Source: a virus
DNA length: 64,000 bases
Virus record (IMG/VR): IMGVR_UViG_3300025849_000016
Location: 42,705-106,704 of that record
Reading direction: 5' to 3' (one strand)
Of this stretch, positions 1 to 8,940 are shown in pieces. The notes below the pieces were generated by a model. It was not told where the DNA came from. It did not search any database and worked only from the letters and a program-made list of their open reading frames with translations. Numbering within the stretch: the stretch's first letter is position 1; every line of letters starts with the position of its first letter. The translations under genes were made by a program, and so were the position numbers.

Positions 1-2899
1 AATCAGATGCGGACAATGTTATACTTGTTAAGCTGCCAAACTGTGCATTGTTTTCAATTTTTCTAAAATCTGCGCCGCCTATGTTACTTGAATCGTCGCT
101 TTCTTTGATTCGTATTTCTGCTATACTTTTATATCTTGTTTTTTGATTTTGTAAAGATCCTGCAATTCCTGATCCTGTAATAGTATAAAGTGCTTCTGTA
201 TATTCTTGTCCTGCATGAGAAAATCCTACACCAACAATTTTTCCATCTGCATCTGTATATGTTTCTTTAACTACTGCTTCACTAGATCTGTTATTTAAAG
301 TAGCAGTAATAGGCAGTTCTTCTGGATTTACTCCTTCAGCAACTGATCCAAAGTCTCCGTAAGAGTTGTTTCCGTTAGTTGCTCTAAGTTTGCCACCATC
401 AGTAGCAAGATATCCTATATGACAATAATATGTAAACACAGACACAAGTTCTGATCTACCTTGTCCATCTGCCCAATACCCAATGCCGTCACTTAAAATC
501 TGTGTAAAGTCGTTAGCTACCATTGATCGATATCCACCGTTATGTAAATTTCCATCAATTTTCATTCCAACACATCCTGTGCCAAAAGAACTACAATTTT
601 GTACATATGGTGATTTATTTTCAATCCAAACTGATGTATCATCTGGTCCTTCACCAGGATCGAGTGATACATATGAACCAGCACTTGGGCGTCTTGTTAA
701 ATAATCGTTTAAATCACCAAGTGTTCCATTTAGACCTGAAAATGTCATATTACGCATTCCACTTCCGTTATTCATATAAAACATGTTTGCTGTTTCATAA
801 CTTGCGGCTGGTTTAACATTAACACTTCTTAATTCGTCGCCTATAATTGCAACTTCTCTTGGAACTATAATAGGTAATTCTTCTTCATATGTTCCAGTTT
901 TAACAAAAATAGTAGCAGGTGCTCGTCCTGGAAGATCAGCTGCAATGTACTCACATGCATACTTGATAGTTCTAAAAGGTGCACCTTCACTACCATTTTG
1001 TGTTGTATTGTTTCCTAATAAGCTAACATAGTACACTTTTGGCACATTTTGAAATTGTGCCCATTCAATCGGCGATGCTGCTCCAACTTTTAAAGTATTA
1101 CCTGCTGTGCCTATTGCAAAATTACTATCACTGGATAAATTTCTATATTTTAAATCACCGACATTAACTAGTACGTTTGTAGCACTACCTTGAATTAATA
1201 TATTCCAATAGCTATTATCAGCATCTAAATCAGGTCTAACTAATGTACTATCGTCGCTTTGATGGCCTTGAATACAGACGTATGCTGTACCTGCATATGT
1301 TGCAACATCACCTAATGCATATCTTGTTGCTAAATTCCATGGTCCTTTCCATGCAACACCTGTAATAATTTTATCCCAACTAGCACTATCATTTGTTACT
1401 ATTGCTTTACTAAAGTTATACATTCCACTATGATTTGCACAGACAGGATACAGTGTATTCCAGTTAGATTGAGGTTGAAGTTCAATTGTTCTTACATTAG
1501 CGGAACTAAAACCAGATATATATAATTCTGGAGTTACTTCTATATTATCTAATTTATACACTGGCCCTACTACATAATTATAATTTCCTTCAACATGATG
1601 TCCATTCTCTTTTGTACTAAAATACATAGGATGTGTATTATTAGTACTGTCTGATTGGTTAATTATATATGTATTTCCGATTACTAAAAATAGATTAGGT
1701 GCTAACACACCATTTAGAAAATATTTATTAGAACCTGAAGATTCTGCTACAGTAACTTCATAAGTTGTTGTTGACGGCTCTTCAATTGGGTACGAAGAAG
1801 TATCTTGGGTTGCAACATATATGTCTCCCCCGTCTCTAACTACATCACCTGTAGCGTATCTTGTATCTTCAGTCCATTGACCTCTAAAATTATAACTTGT
1901 CGATATTACATCCCAAAATGCACTATCAACTGCTGGGAAATTTCCTATGTTTAAATTAGTAATACTACTATAAGTGTATCCGCCATATAGTACCATATCG
2001 CCTATTTGATAAGATGTTGTTTCATTATATAGTGCTTCATAACCTGTGCCTGGTATGTATAATGTCCAGTTTCCAGGAGTAAATGCTACGGTTTGTTGAA
2101 CTATAGATGTAATATATAAACTATTGTTCCATTTTACAATATCGTTTGGCAAATACAAAGTACTATTCGACCAAACGCCTGCATAACGTGTACTATCTAT
2201 AACTAATTCCCAATTCGAAGAATCAATAGGTAGACCGAGTAACTCGTTTGCCGTTGATGTATGCCCTGTTATACAACGATATATTCTACCGCCGTATGTA
2301 ACTACATCTCCTTTTGTAAATCTGTTACTTATTCCCCAAGAGGTTCTAAAATTATCTGAAGGATTTATTAGCTCCCATTTTTCTTGATCTGCTTCAAGAC
2401 CGTCTGAGGTTGACCTCGACGTGTGTTCTGTTATACAATTATATGTATAACCATTATATGTAACTACATCTCCTACAAAATAACTACGTGTTACAGCCCA
2501 GCTATTACGCCATTGCGATGTTTTTGCAAGAAACTCCCATTTTTCTATATCTGCTGCAACTCCGGATGTACTTAGTGCTGCACTTGTATGACCTGTTATA
2601 CACTTATATATAGTAGCTCCGTATTTAATAACTTCACTAGTTTCGTACTTTGTATTTGCTGCCCATGTACCTCTAAATCTTTGGCCTTCTGCCATTAGTA
2701 CCCATCTAGGTTCGGGATTGCTGTACAGATCAACTGCATTTAAATCGTCGTCAAAAGAAGATAACGATGAAATATGTCCAATTAAACAAACATAAATTTT
2801 ACCGCCTACAACTGCAATATCGTCTTGACTAAATGACGTTCCGTTGGCCCAGGGACCTTTCCAAATGTATTTAAATCGTGATATATTAAATTCTGCCAT
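1..2899 (-). CDS. Giant tail-fibre/adhesin-like protein, 3' end outside window
   Basis: This gene starts at ATG 2899 and stays open to base 1, giving 966 full codons with the C-terminus missing. A TTAGGA ribosome binding site precedes the start, 12 bases after the upstream gene's stop. About seven modules (residues ~10-370) follow the pattern W...Y..GD-V-Y-G..Y-C...H-T-S, for example GDVVTYGGRIYRCITGHTS. They resemble type-3 chitin-binding/CBM5-12 modules, and an eighth lies at ~515-545. Residues ~385-495 form a cupredoxin-like domain with His423, Cys487, His490 and Met493. Residues ~600-900 resemble a right-handed beta-helix, opening with YYVSLLGNNT and continuing with IIVPREVAIIGDELRSV. The beta-helix matches segments of the 2060- and 2855-residue proteins in this window. 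I infer a virion surface fibre that binds glycans. The exact role is unknown. Confidence 0.8.
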   Translation of the reverse strand, partial: MAEFNISRFKYIWKGPWANGTSFSQDDIAVVGGKIYVCLIGHISSLSSFDDDLNAVDLYSNPEPRWVLMAEGQRFRGTWAANTKYETSEVIKYGATIYKCITGHTSAALSTSGVAADIEKWEFLAKTSQWRNSWAVTRSYFVGDVVTYNGYTYNCITEHTSRSTSDGLEADQEKWELINPSDNFRTSWGISNRFTKGDVVTYGGRIYRCITGHTSTANELLGLPIDSSNWELVIDSTRYAGVWSNSTLYLPNDIVKWNNSLYITSIVQQTVAFTPGNWTLYIPGTGYEALYNETTSYQIGDMVLYGGYTYSSITNLNIGNFPAVDSAFWDVISTSYNFRGQWTEDTRYATGDVVRDGGDIYVATQDTSSYPIEEPSTTTYEVTVAESSGSNKYFLNGVLAPNLFLVIGNTYIINQSDSTNNTHPMYFSTKENGHHVEGNYNYVVGPVYKLDNIEVTPELYISGFSSANVRTIELQPQSNWNTLYPVCANHSGMYNFSKAIVTNDSASWDKIITGVAWKGPWNLATRYALGDVATYAGTAYVCIQGHQSDDSTLVRPDLDADNSYWNILIQGSATNVLVNVGDLKYRNLSSDSNFAIGTAGNTLKVGAASPIEWAQFQNVPKVYYVSLLGNNTTQNGSEGAPFRTIKYACEYIAADLPGRAPATIFVKTGTYEEELPIIVPREVAIIGDELRSVNVKPAASYETANMFYMNNGSGMRNMTFSGLNGTLGDLNDYLTRRPSAGSYVSLDPGEGPDDTSVWIENKSPYVQNCSSFGTGCVGMKIDGNLHNGGYRSMVANDFTQILSDGIGYWADGQGRSELVSVFTYYCHIGYLATDGGKLRATNGNNSYGDFGSVAEGVNPEELPITATLNNRSSEAVVKETYTDADGKIVGVGFSHAGQEYTEALYTITGSGIAGSLQNQKTRYKSIAEIRIKESDDSSNIGGADFRKIENNAQFGSLTSITLSASD

Positions 2900-2911
2900 T
2901 TTTTTTCCTAA

Positions 2912-3277
2912 TTATACATCGTCTGAGTAAGTATACCCTTGGTTAATTCTAACAACAAATTCACCATCATCATTTATATAATAGTAAACATTCCTATCAT
3001 CCCAACGGAATTGCTCGTAGTTTAAATTTCTATATACAAGATTATGATAGGTATCTCTACCTTCAAAAAAATCTTGCCCAGGCGTAAATCCTGGATAATC
3101 CTGACTCGGGTCATCGCCTACGTTGTTTATTTGAATGCCGTCAGTAACATTTAACTGATCAACTTTTGCAAAGTGCAGATACCCGTCCGGATCTCGACGA
3201 AGTCCATAAAAATATCTAGCGCCGCCTAGTGAATCTGCAAGCATTCCGGTATCATTACCTACATAAAAATCAGCCAT
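2912..3277 (-). CDS. Small virion-associated protein, paralogue of the 15864-16373 gene
   Basis: A 121-residue acidic protein rich in Asp, Tyr and Gly. It has no signal peptide or membrane segment. It shares an ordered set of motifs with the 169-residue product of 15864-16373: FYG-R-D, KVD, GD-P..D-P-F-PG, DFFEG, a WDD block, YY and R-NQG. The two are therefore clear paralogues, although the second has an extra C-terminal tail of about 40 residues. The start at 3277 has a strong AGGAG ribosome binding site. A late-promoter-like GATAAATACA lies just upstream, overlapping the end of the 1553-residue gene. I do not recognise a named family. The context suggests a small fibre- or baseplate-associated structural protein. 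Confidence 0.75.
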   Translation of the reverse strand: MADFYVGNDTGMLADSLGGARYFYGLRRDPDGYLHFAKVDQLNVTDGIQINNVGDDPSQDYPGFTPGQDFFEGRDTYHNLVYRNLNYEQFRWDDRNVYYYINDDGEFVVRINQGYTYSDDV

Positions 3278-3292
3278 GTTAATCTCCTATAT

Positions 3293-3302
3293 TGTATTTA
3301 TC
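3293..3302 (-). promoter_or_regulatory. Putative T4-type late promoter
   Basis: The minus strand reads GATAAATACA, one mismatch from the T4 late -10 box TATAAATA. It sits directly upstream of the 121-residue gene and overlaps the stop of the previous gene. T4 spacing would put the start site near 3289, almost on the AGGAG ribosome binding site, so the leader would be very short. Confidence 0.5.
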
Positions 3303-6300
3303 AGATAGCATTGTTTGGATAAGAATATCCTGCTCCCCAAATTATTCTTATAACTCCTCTTGAACCAGAAGCTCCGAAATCGTCTGGTATACCATTACTG
3401 TTTCCTCCTGATGAGCCGCCGCCACCGCCTCCAAATTCTCCACCTGTAGCGCCACCGTTAGCGCCGCCAGATCCACCTGTACCGTTTTTGTCTGACGTGT
3501 AAGAACCCGAAGCACCTTGTGTACCTGCGTTACCGCTAGTACCGACACCATTTACTCCAACACCACCGCCGCCACCGCCGGTAGTTGGATCATAATAACC
3601 CTGGCCGTATGAAGTATAATAAAAGTTTGTAGACTCGTGGGCGCCACCGCCTCCGCCACCTGACCCATTGCCTGGATTAGACGATACTTTGCCTGCGCCG
3701 GCGCCGCCGTTTCCTTGATAGCCTCCAGCGCCGCCACCTCCGCCACCACGTTGTCCGTCTGTGTCGCCTCCGTTGCCGCCAAAACCTCCGCCATAATTAT
3801 TAGTTTGTGCATCAGATGAGTAAACAAGAGTAGTGCCTCCAAGGCCGCCATTACTACTATTACCACCAGTACTTGTAGTTGGTGGAGTAAAAGTGTCCCA
3901 TGTCTGTCTACCACCACCGCCGCCTTCGGCTCCTAGTAAAATAGTACTTCCTCTTTTAATTGAACTATCGCCGCCGTCACCGGCTGCAGGTAAAGAAGCA
4001 GCTCCAGCACTACCTCCTGCACCAACAGTAAGTGATAATGTTTCACCTGGAGTAACTGAAATTGATTCTGCCCAAGCTAGGGCGCCGCCACCTCCTCCTC
4101 CGCCTGAACCTGTGTTATTAATACCGTTTGTGCCTGCTGTAGCATGGCCTGCACCTCCGCCTCCGCCGGCAATGACTACTGCACTAATACTAGTTACGCC
4201 TCCAGGAACAACCCATTCTTGAGAAGTAGTAAATGTTTGTGTTCCTGTAGACGGAGTTTCACTTGTATCATTTATTGTTATATTAGATGAATTAAAAACA
4301 TTACTATCAGGATCTGTTACTGTTATTTTAAAATTTTCAACTCCTTCAGAAACAGCATCATTTGATATCGGAAGCTGAATAGTTGATGTGTATCCGTATT
4401 GACTTGTATTTACTTCTGGTGCAAATATCCCTGACAATGCAACTATAAAATCAGAATTATCTATTCCCGTTCCGGATACAGCCCATGAATGTGTTCCGTT
4501 TGTTGCACAGTCAATATTAGCAAATACAATCGATCCTTCGTCATATACTAACGGAGAAATTCTAAATTCAACTGTTGGTTTTATAGTAAGTTCGTCAGAA
4601 GTAAATACAGTATTTCCTAAATTATTGACTATACTTACTGTAAATGTATCTTCAGAAATTTCTGCATCTGCTACTGTTTCTAATGTAAATGATCCGCTAT
4701 TGCCTTGAAGATAAAACGGTTCACTTTGTAAAGATTCTGAAACAATATCTATTTGCCCGGACATACTAGAATGTGTGCCGCATTGATAAAATAATCTAGA
4801 AGGTGCAGTATTAGGTACTGTAAATTCTAATACACCTGATGTTACACCTTGTCCTGTTATACCTGAGGAATACAAATTTCCATTTCCGGTTACCTGATCT
4901 GTTTTAATATAAAATGGATGTGTAGGAGTATTTACTGAAAATCTATAAGTTCTTCCTCTAATAAGTGTTAAAACTGGATTGTTAAAATTAAGTAATCCGT
5001 TTCCAGTAAAAGTATAATAATCACTTAATGTATTAACTATGTTAAACGTAATAGGTAAAGTTGTGTCTCTATAAAAATCAAAATTAGAAGTTGAAATATG
5101 ATTAATTAAATAAAAGTATGTACTACCAGATATAACGCTTTCGGTTGTAACTGTTGCAGATATTGACTGGCCTGCTCTAAATATAGTATCTGAAAAATTA
5201 ACACTAATTGTAGGTTCTTCATTGTCTTCAATTAATGTTAAATCAATACTAGTAACGTCATTGAGCTCGTATAATAAGCTGGGATTATAAATTGTAAATG
5301 TTGCTACAGCATTACCAATATATACATCTGTTTGCTCTGTTTCTATAGTAATTACTAATTGATTTTCTCCTGTAACAAATCTAGATATACCGCTTGTGCC
5401 TATAAATCTATTGTCAGTATTAGTTAATGACCAAGCAATTGTCGGAGTATCTGTTAGAGAACTTATACCATCTACAAGATGTTCTCGTTCTAATGTAATA
5501 GTAAATGTTGATCCTTCATTAACAGAAATATTAGGAGTTACAATAGTCATAGTTTTAATTTCAGATATTGTATCATTTATTCTTACATTACAAACATTAT
5601 TATTAATATCAATTATATAATTATTTGTTGCACTTAATATTCTAATAGTATTAAAAGTCGATGTTTGTAAACCTGGTTCTGAACTAATCGGAATACTAAT
5701 TGAATTAGTTAATGACGTTCCTAAAATAGTCACAATTCCACTAGTAACAGAAACTCGATCATCGTTAAGAGCTGTACCGAAGCTCCAAGATATATCTGTA
5801 GAATCAGATGGTGTTGTGTCTAATCCGTTTCTTTTAAATATTCTAGTAAGATCAATATTACCTGTAGTGCCTTCTGTTAAAATTACAGAACTTTCAACTC
5901 TAATTAATTTATATAAATTATTTATTGTGATAATACTATCTCCTAAAACAGTATATCTTGAATCGTTAATCGATGTAATTTCTATAATATTTGTTATACT
6001 AGCAGCATCTGTATTTTGTGGATTAACTGAAACTATAAAAGAAGCTTCTGATTGACCTGCTGGAATAACTGTTGAACCAGTAGTACTAGACCACCGACTA
6101 TCAGCTACATCCCCTACATTTTCTCCTCTAATAGCCCAATACACTGTTACAGGTTTTGATAAATCTGTAGTACCGTTTCTAATAGATGTACGCAATAAGG
6201 TAACAGTTAAACTATTACCTTCATCAACCGAATAGGTAGTAGACAGGAAACCTATTTCTCTTATTGGTTGATTAGGATTACTTTGAACACCTAAACTTAG

Positions 6301-7962
6301 TTGAGATGTTTGTATTGTATATGAATCTGTTACTGCTGTTAAGTTAAATGCAAACGATCCTATATTTGATCCTGGAACATCAGATAATTCGTCGTCTAAA
6401 ACAGGAATAGTAATTACCTGTGTTGAATTTCCAGCAACATACTGAACTTCTCTATCTACATTTTTTGCTGCACTATTTACAGTAGTTGGTATTATTCCAG
6501 TTAATCTATAAGAAATAATCGGAGTGTCTTCATCAAAACTCATAGTAGTATTATTATCAACTTCATACACATCATCATTGTGTGCTGCACGTTGTGCAGT
6601 TTGCCCTTCATAACCTCTGTTACCGCCCCATATAATTCTTACTGCACCGTTGCCACCGCTTGGTCCAGGAAAACATTGATCAGCATCAGTTCCTGGCCAT
6701 TCATAACCTGATGCACCATGACCAAACCAACCTGTTGAGCTAGTAATATTTGAACCGTATTTTTGGTATACTAAAGATCCTGTAGATCCATTTGAACCTT
6801 TAAATCCGTTAACATTGTTGCCGCCTATACTATTTTGACAAACTTGCCATAGTCCTGTGCCTCCGCCACATTGTCTATACCCTCCGGCACCTCCGCCACC
6901 AGATCCGTCAAGTCCGTATGGTTCTGTACCACTTCTTGGCCCGGCTGCACCTCCGGCTCCGTTATATCCTCCTGCGCCGCCTCCGCCGCCAGGTGATCCT
7001 TGAGTAATAGTTCCGTCGAGTTGAGTTACTCTTTCTGTACCGCCGCCATTACCTCCAACTCCGCCGCCTTTAGGTGACAATGATGCATCAACAACATATT
7101 GACCGCCGCTGGCTAATGAACTATAACTATTAAACGACGAAGTACCACCGCCGCTGCCGCCACATGCTGCCATAAATTGACAAGTGTTTCCTATATGACA
7201 TATACGTGTAGGTTCTCCATTAGATCCTACATTACCTACTTGTCCAGTTCCTCCTGCTCCAACTTCTATTTTAATTTGATCCCCCGGAGTAACTGAAGAT
7301 GTACCCCAAGCAAGGCCGCCGCCTCCGCCACCTTTACCCCAAAATGTTTCAAGTTGCGTTCCGTATGCTCCGCCACCGGCTCCTCCGCCACCGATTGCTA
7401 CCATACTTATTTCACACACTCCATTAGGAATTTCCCAATTATAAGTGCCTGGAGAAGTATAAGCAACTTGACCTTGCGGTTGTAATCCAGTAACTTCAAA
7501 TGTTTTTAAAATAGGTATAACAAAAGACTGTTCTGCATTATCTAAAACGACAGATGTAGCATTTGCTGCATCTATAGTTACATTTTTGTTGTATGTAATT
7601 GCGCCATTAGGCGCTGATCTAATTTCAAATCTTCGACTATATGCATATACTTCGTTATTTACTGTTGCTTTTAATTTATAAAATTGATTTTGAAAGCTAT
7701 CATCTGTTTCAATTGTTAATACAGTATAATTATTGTTTGAATCATTAGTACCGTAATTTTCAAAAGTAAATGCCGGAACATTTACAATAGTACTAGCAGT
7801 ATCTTGCTCAATTGAATATGTAACTGATTTTCTATTTGATATAATTCCTACCTTAATTTGAGAGTTAATAGGTATTATTATTTCATTTAATTTTGTTTCA
7901 AATTCAATTGTTCCAGAAGTACCACTTGAAGAAACAATGCCAATTATACCAATATCAGACAT
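3301..7962 (-). CDS. Multidomain glycine-rich adhesin with Calx-beta-like and cupredoxin-like domains
   Basis: 1553 residues, started by ATG 7962 behind AGGAG. Domain order by inspection: an N-terminal beta region (1-165); glycine-rich module 1 (~167-450, opening SPGTYNWEIPNGV and closing VRIIWGGNRGY); Calx-beta-like repeats (VDEGNSLTV ~580, LTEGTTGN ~697, VNEGSTFTI ~816); a cupredoxin-like domain (~965-1075); another Calx-beta-like stretch (YDEG ~1142); and glycine-rich module 2 (~1250-1553, ending VIRIIWGAGYSYP). The cupredoxin ligands are His1015, Cys1061, His1064 and Met1067. Polyglycine modules are known in phage adhesins such as S16 gp38, and Calx-beta domains often bind calcium. I infer a receptor-binding or capsule-binding tail protein. 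Its gly-rich codons form GC-rich islands in an otherwise AT-rich gene. Confidence 0.82.
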   Translation of the reverse strand: MSDIGIIGIVSSSGTSGTIEFETKLNEIIIPINSQIKVGIISNRKSVTYSIEQDTASTIVNVPAFTFENYGTNDSNNNYTVLTIETDDSFQNQFYKLKATVNNEVYAYSRRFEIRSAPNGAITYNKNVTIDAANATSVVLDNAEQSFVIPILKTFEVTGLQPQGQVAYTSPGTYNWEIPNGVCEISMVAIGGGGAGGGAYGTQLETFWGKGGGGGGLAWGTSSVTPGDQIKIEVGAGGTGQVGNVGSNGEPTRICHIGNTCQFMAACGGSGGGTSSFNSYSSLASGGQYVVDASLSPKGGGVGGNGGGTERVTQLDGTITQGSPGGGGGAGGYNGAGGAAGPRSGTEPYGLDGSGGGGAGGYRQCGGGTGLWQVCQNSIGGNNVNGFKGSNGSTGSLVYQKYGSNITSSTGWFGHGASGYEWPGTDADQCFPGPSGGNGAVRIIWGGNRGYEGQTAQRAAHNDDVYEVDNNTTMSFDEDTPIISYRLTGIIPTTVNSAAKNVDREVQYVAGNSTQVITIPVLDDELSDVPGSNIGSFAFNLTAVTDSYTIQTSQLSLGVQSNPNQPIREIGFLSTTYSVDEGNSLTVTLLRTSIRNGTTDLSKPVTVYWAIRGENVGDVADSRWSSTTGSTVIPAGQSEASFIVSVNPQNTDAASITNIIEITSINDSRYTVLGDSIITINNLYKLIRVESSVILTEGTTGNIDLTRIFKRNGLDTTPSDSTDISWSFGTALNDDRVSVTSGIVTILGTSLTNSISIPISSEPGLQTSTFNTIRILSATNNYIIDINNNVCNVRINDTISEIKTMTIVTPNISVNEGSTFTITLEREHLVDGISSLTDTPTIAWSLTNTDNRFIGTSGISRFVTGENQLVITIETEQTDVYIGNAVATFTIYNPSLLYELNDVTSIDLTLIEDNEEPTISVNFSDTIFRAGQSISATVTTESVISGSTYFYLINHISTSNFDFYRDTTLPITFNIVNTLSDYYTFTGNGLLNFNNPVLTLIRGRTYRFSVNTPTHPFYIKTDQVTGNGNLYSSGITGQGVTSGVLEFTVPNTAPSRLFYQCGTHSSMSGQIDIVSESLQSEPFYLQGNSGSFTLETVADAEISEDTFTVSIVNNLGNTVFTSDELTIKPTVEFRISPLVYDEGSIVFANIDCATNGTHSWAVSGTGIDNSDFIVALSGIFAPEVNTSQYGYTSTIQLPISNDAVSEGVENFKITVTDPDSNVFNSSNITINDTSETPSTGTQTFTTSQEWVVPGGVTSISAVVIAGGGGGAGHATAGTNGINNTGSGGGGGGGALAWAESISVTPGETLSLTVGAGGSAGAASLPAAGDGGDSSIKRGSTILLGAEGGGGGRQTWDTFTPPTTSTGGNSSNGGLGGTTLVYSSDAQTNNYGGGFGGNGGDTDGQRGGGGGGAGGYQGNGGAGAGKVSSNPGNGSGGGGGGAHESTNFYYTSYGQGYYDPTTGGGGGGVGVNGVGTSGNAGTQGASGSYTSDKNGTGGSGGANGGATGGEFGGGGGGSSGGNSNGIPDDFGASGSRGVIRIIWGAGYSYPNNAI

Positions 7963-7970
7963 TAAAACTC

Positions 7971-8897
7971 CTAACTAAAATTCTGGCCAGCAACAAACCC
8001 ATAAAATCCGACGCCACTATCAACAGATAATAATGTAATAATATCTTTGCCGCTAGATGTTAAAGTAGGTGGCGATCCTTGTGACCAAATAATATTATTA
8101 GGCCAAGTTATATCATGTGTTGCAGTATTTGTAATAATAAGTGTTATAGTTGATCCTGCGTTAGAAGCATTTAATAAACTAAGATTAGTAATATTATTAT
8201 TTAAATTAATTGCAAATACATTAGATGTTGCTAAATCTAAATCTAATGATCCAGTAGATGACTCTAGTGTAATAGCAGGTTCATTACCTGCACCTTTTAC
8301 TTTTATGTATCCGTTCATATCAGATCTAACTTCACTTTGGTATACATATGTTCCAGCTGCATTTACTGGTATTTGCCAGTATAACGATCCAGAGTTCTTA
8401 CCTTGAGCTGAAATTCCTTGTAATACAGTTCCGTTATCAGCAACATGATATAATCCATCATTAAAATCGCTACCGGTAATATCTTGTATTCTTACAGCAT
8501 CACCTGCTGTATTAAGATCAAATCTTATAGTAGTTCCAGAAAATGCAGTTATATTAGGATTATTAGAATTTTCTGGATCTTCAGCTATTCTATAGTTTGT
8601 ACTCGAAGTAGATAAAGTAAAAGCAGCAGCACACGGGAATGCAATTTGTCTATATTTTAGAGAAGTGTTTACAAAAAAAGTACCATTATAAAATATCATA
8701 TCTCCTGATTCAAGATCTGAAAATCCTACATCAGTTAAACTTACCATTGACGTAGAGCCACCGCCACCACCGCCAGTTGCGCCACCTAATGACGTTGCCT
8801 TCCATAAATTTTTAGCTAATACATATGTGTACAAAGTATTAGATGCTATAAATTCCTGTCCATCTGTTGGATTGCTTGGAAAGTTTATTTGAGCCAT
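7971..8897 (-). CDS. Tail-fibre-like virion protein
   Basis: 308 residues. The start at 8897 follows an AGGAG ribosome binding site and a late-promoter-like sequence. The N-terminus (MAQINFPSNPTDGQEF, then YVLAKNLWKA) is a type often seen at the start of T4-like phage fibre and decoration proteins. A short Gly/Ser linker follows at ~40-48. The rest is beta-rich and Asn/Thr-rich, with TFFVNTSLKYRQIAF and a C-terminal segment, FYGFVAGQNFS. I see no enzyme motif or membrane segment. It opens a transcription unit that continues into the 1553-residue adhesin, whose start lies 9 bases from this gene's stop. The structural role is inferred from context. The precise location in the virion is unknown. 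Confidence 0.75.
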   Translation of the reverse strand: MAQINFPSNPTDGQEFIASNTLYTYVLAKNLWKATSLGGATGGGGGGSTSMVSLTDVGFSDLESGDMIFYNGTFFVNTSLKYRQIAFPCAAAFTLSTSSTNYRIAEDPENSNNPNITAFSGTTIRFDLNTAGDAVRIQDITGSDFNDGLYHVADNGTVLQGISAQGKNSGSLYWQIPVNAAGTYVYQSEVRSDMNGYIKVKGAGNEPAITLESSTGSLDLDLATSNVFAINLNNNITNLSLLNASNAGSTITLIITNTATHDITWPNNIIWSQGSPPTLTSSGKDIITLLSVDSGVGFYGFVAGQNFS

Positions 8898-8913
8898 TTG
8901 TTGTTCTCCTAAC

Positions 8914-8940
8914 TATATTTATTGAATTAGTTGTATTTAC
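8914..8940 (-). promoter_or_regulatory. Putative tandem late promoter
   Basis: Two late-type boxes lie in the gap between the 979- and 308-residue genes: GTAAATACA at 8932-8940 and AATAAATATA at 8914-8923. The distal box gives a more normal leader to the ATG at 8897. The proximal one would start transcription almost on the ribosome binding site. Confidence 0.5.

Noticed and set aside
3301-4200. Collagen-like triple helix in the glycine-rich modules
   Set aside because: The sequence lacks a regular Gly-x-y period and is poor in proline. Runs of several glycines fit polyglycine adhesin packing better.
3833-4222. Proline-rich plus-strand open frame, and similar ones at 9127-9420 and 12006-12254
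   Set aside because: These are the antisense of glycine-rich coding on the minus strand. Gly codons read backwards give Pro, and there is no ribosome binding site or codon logic of their own.
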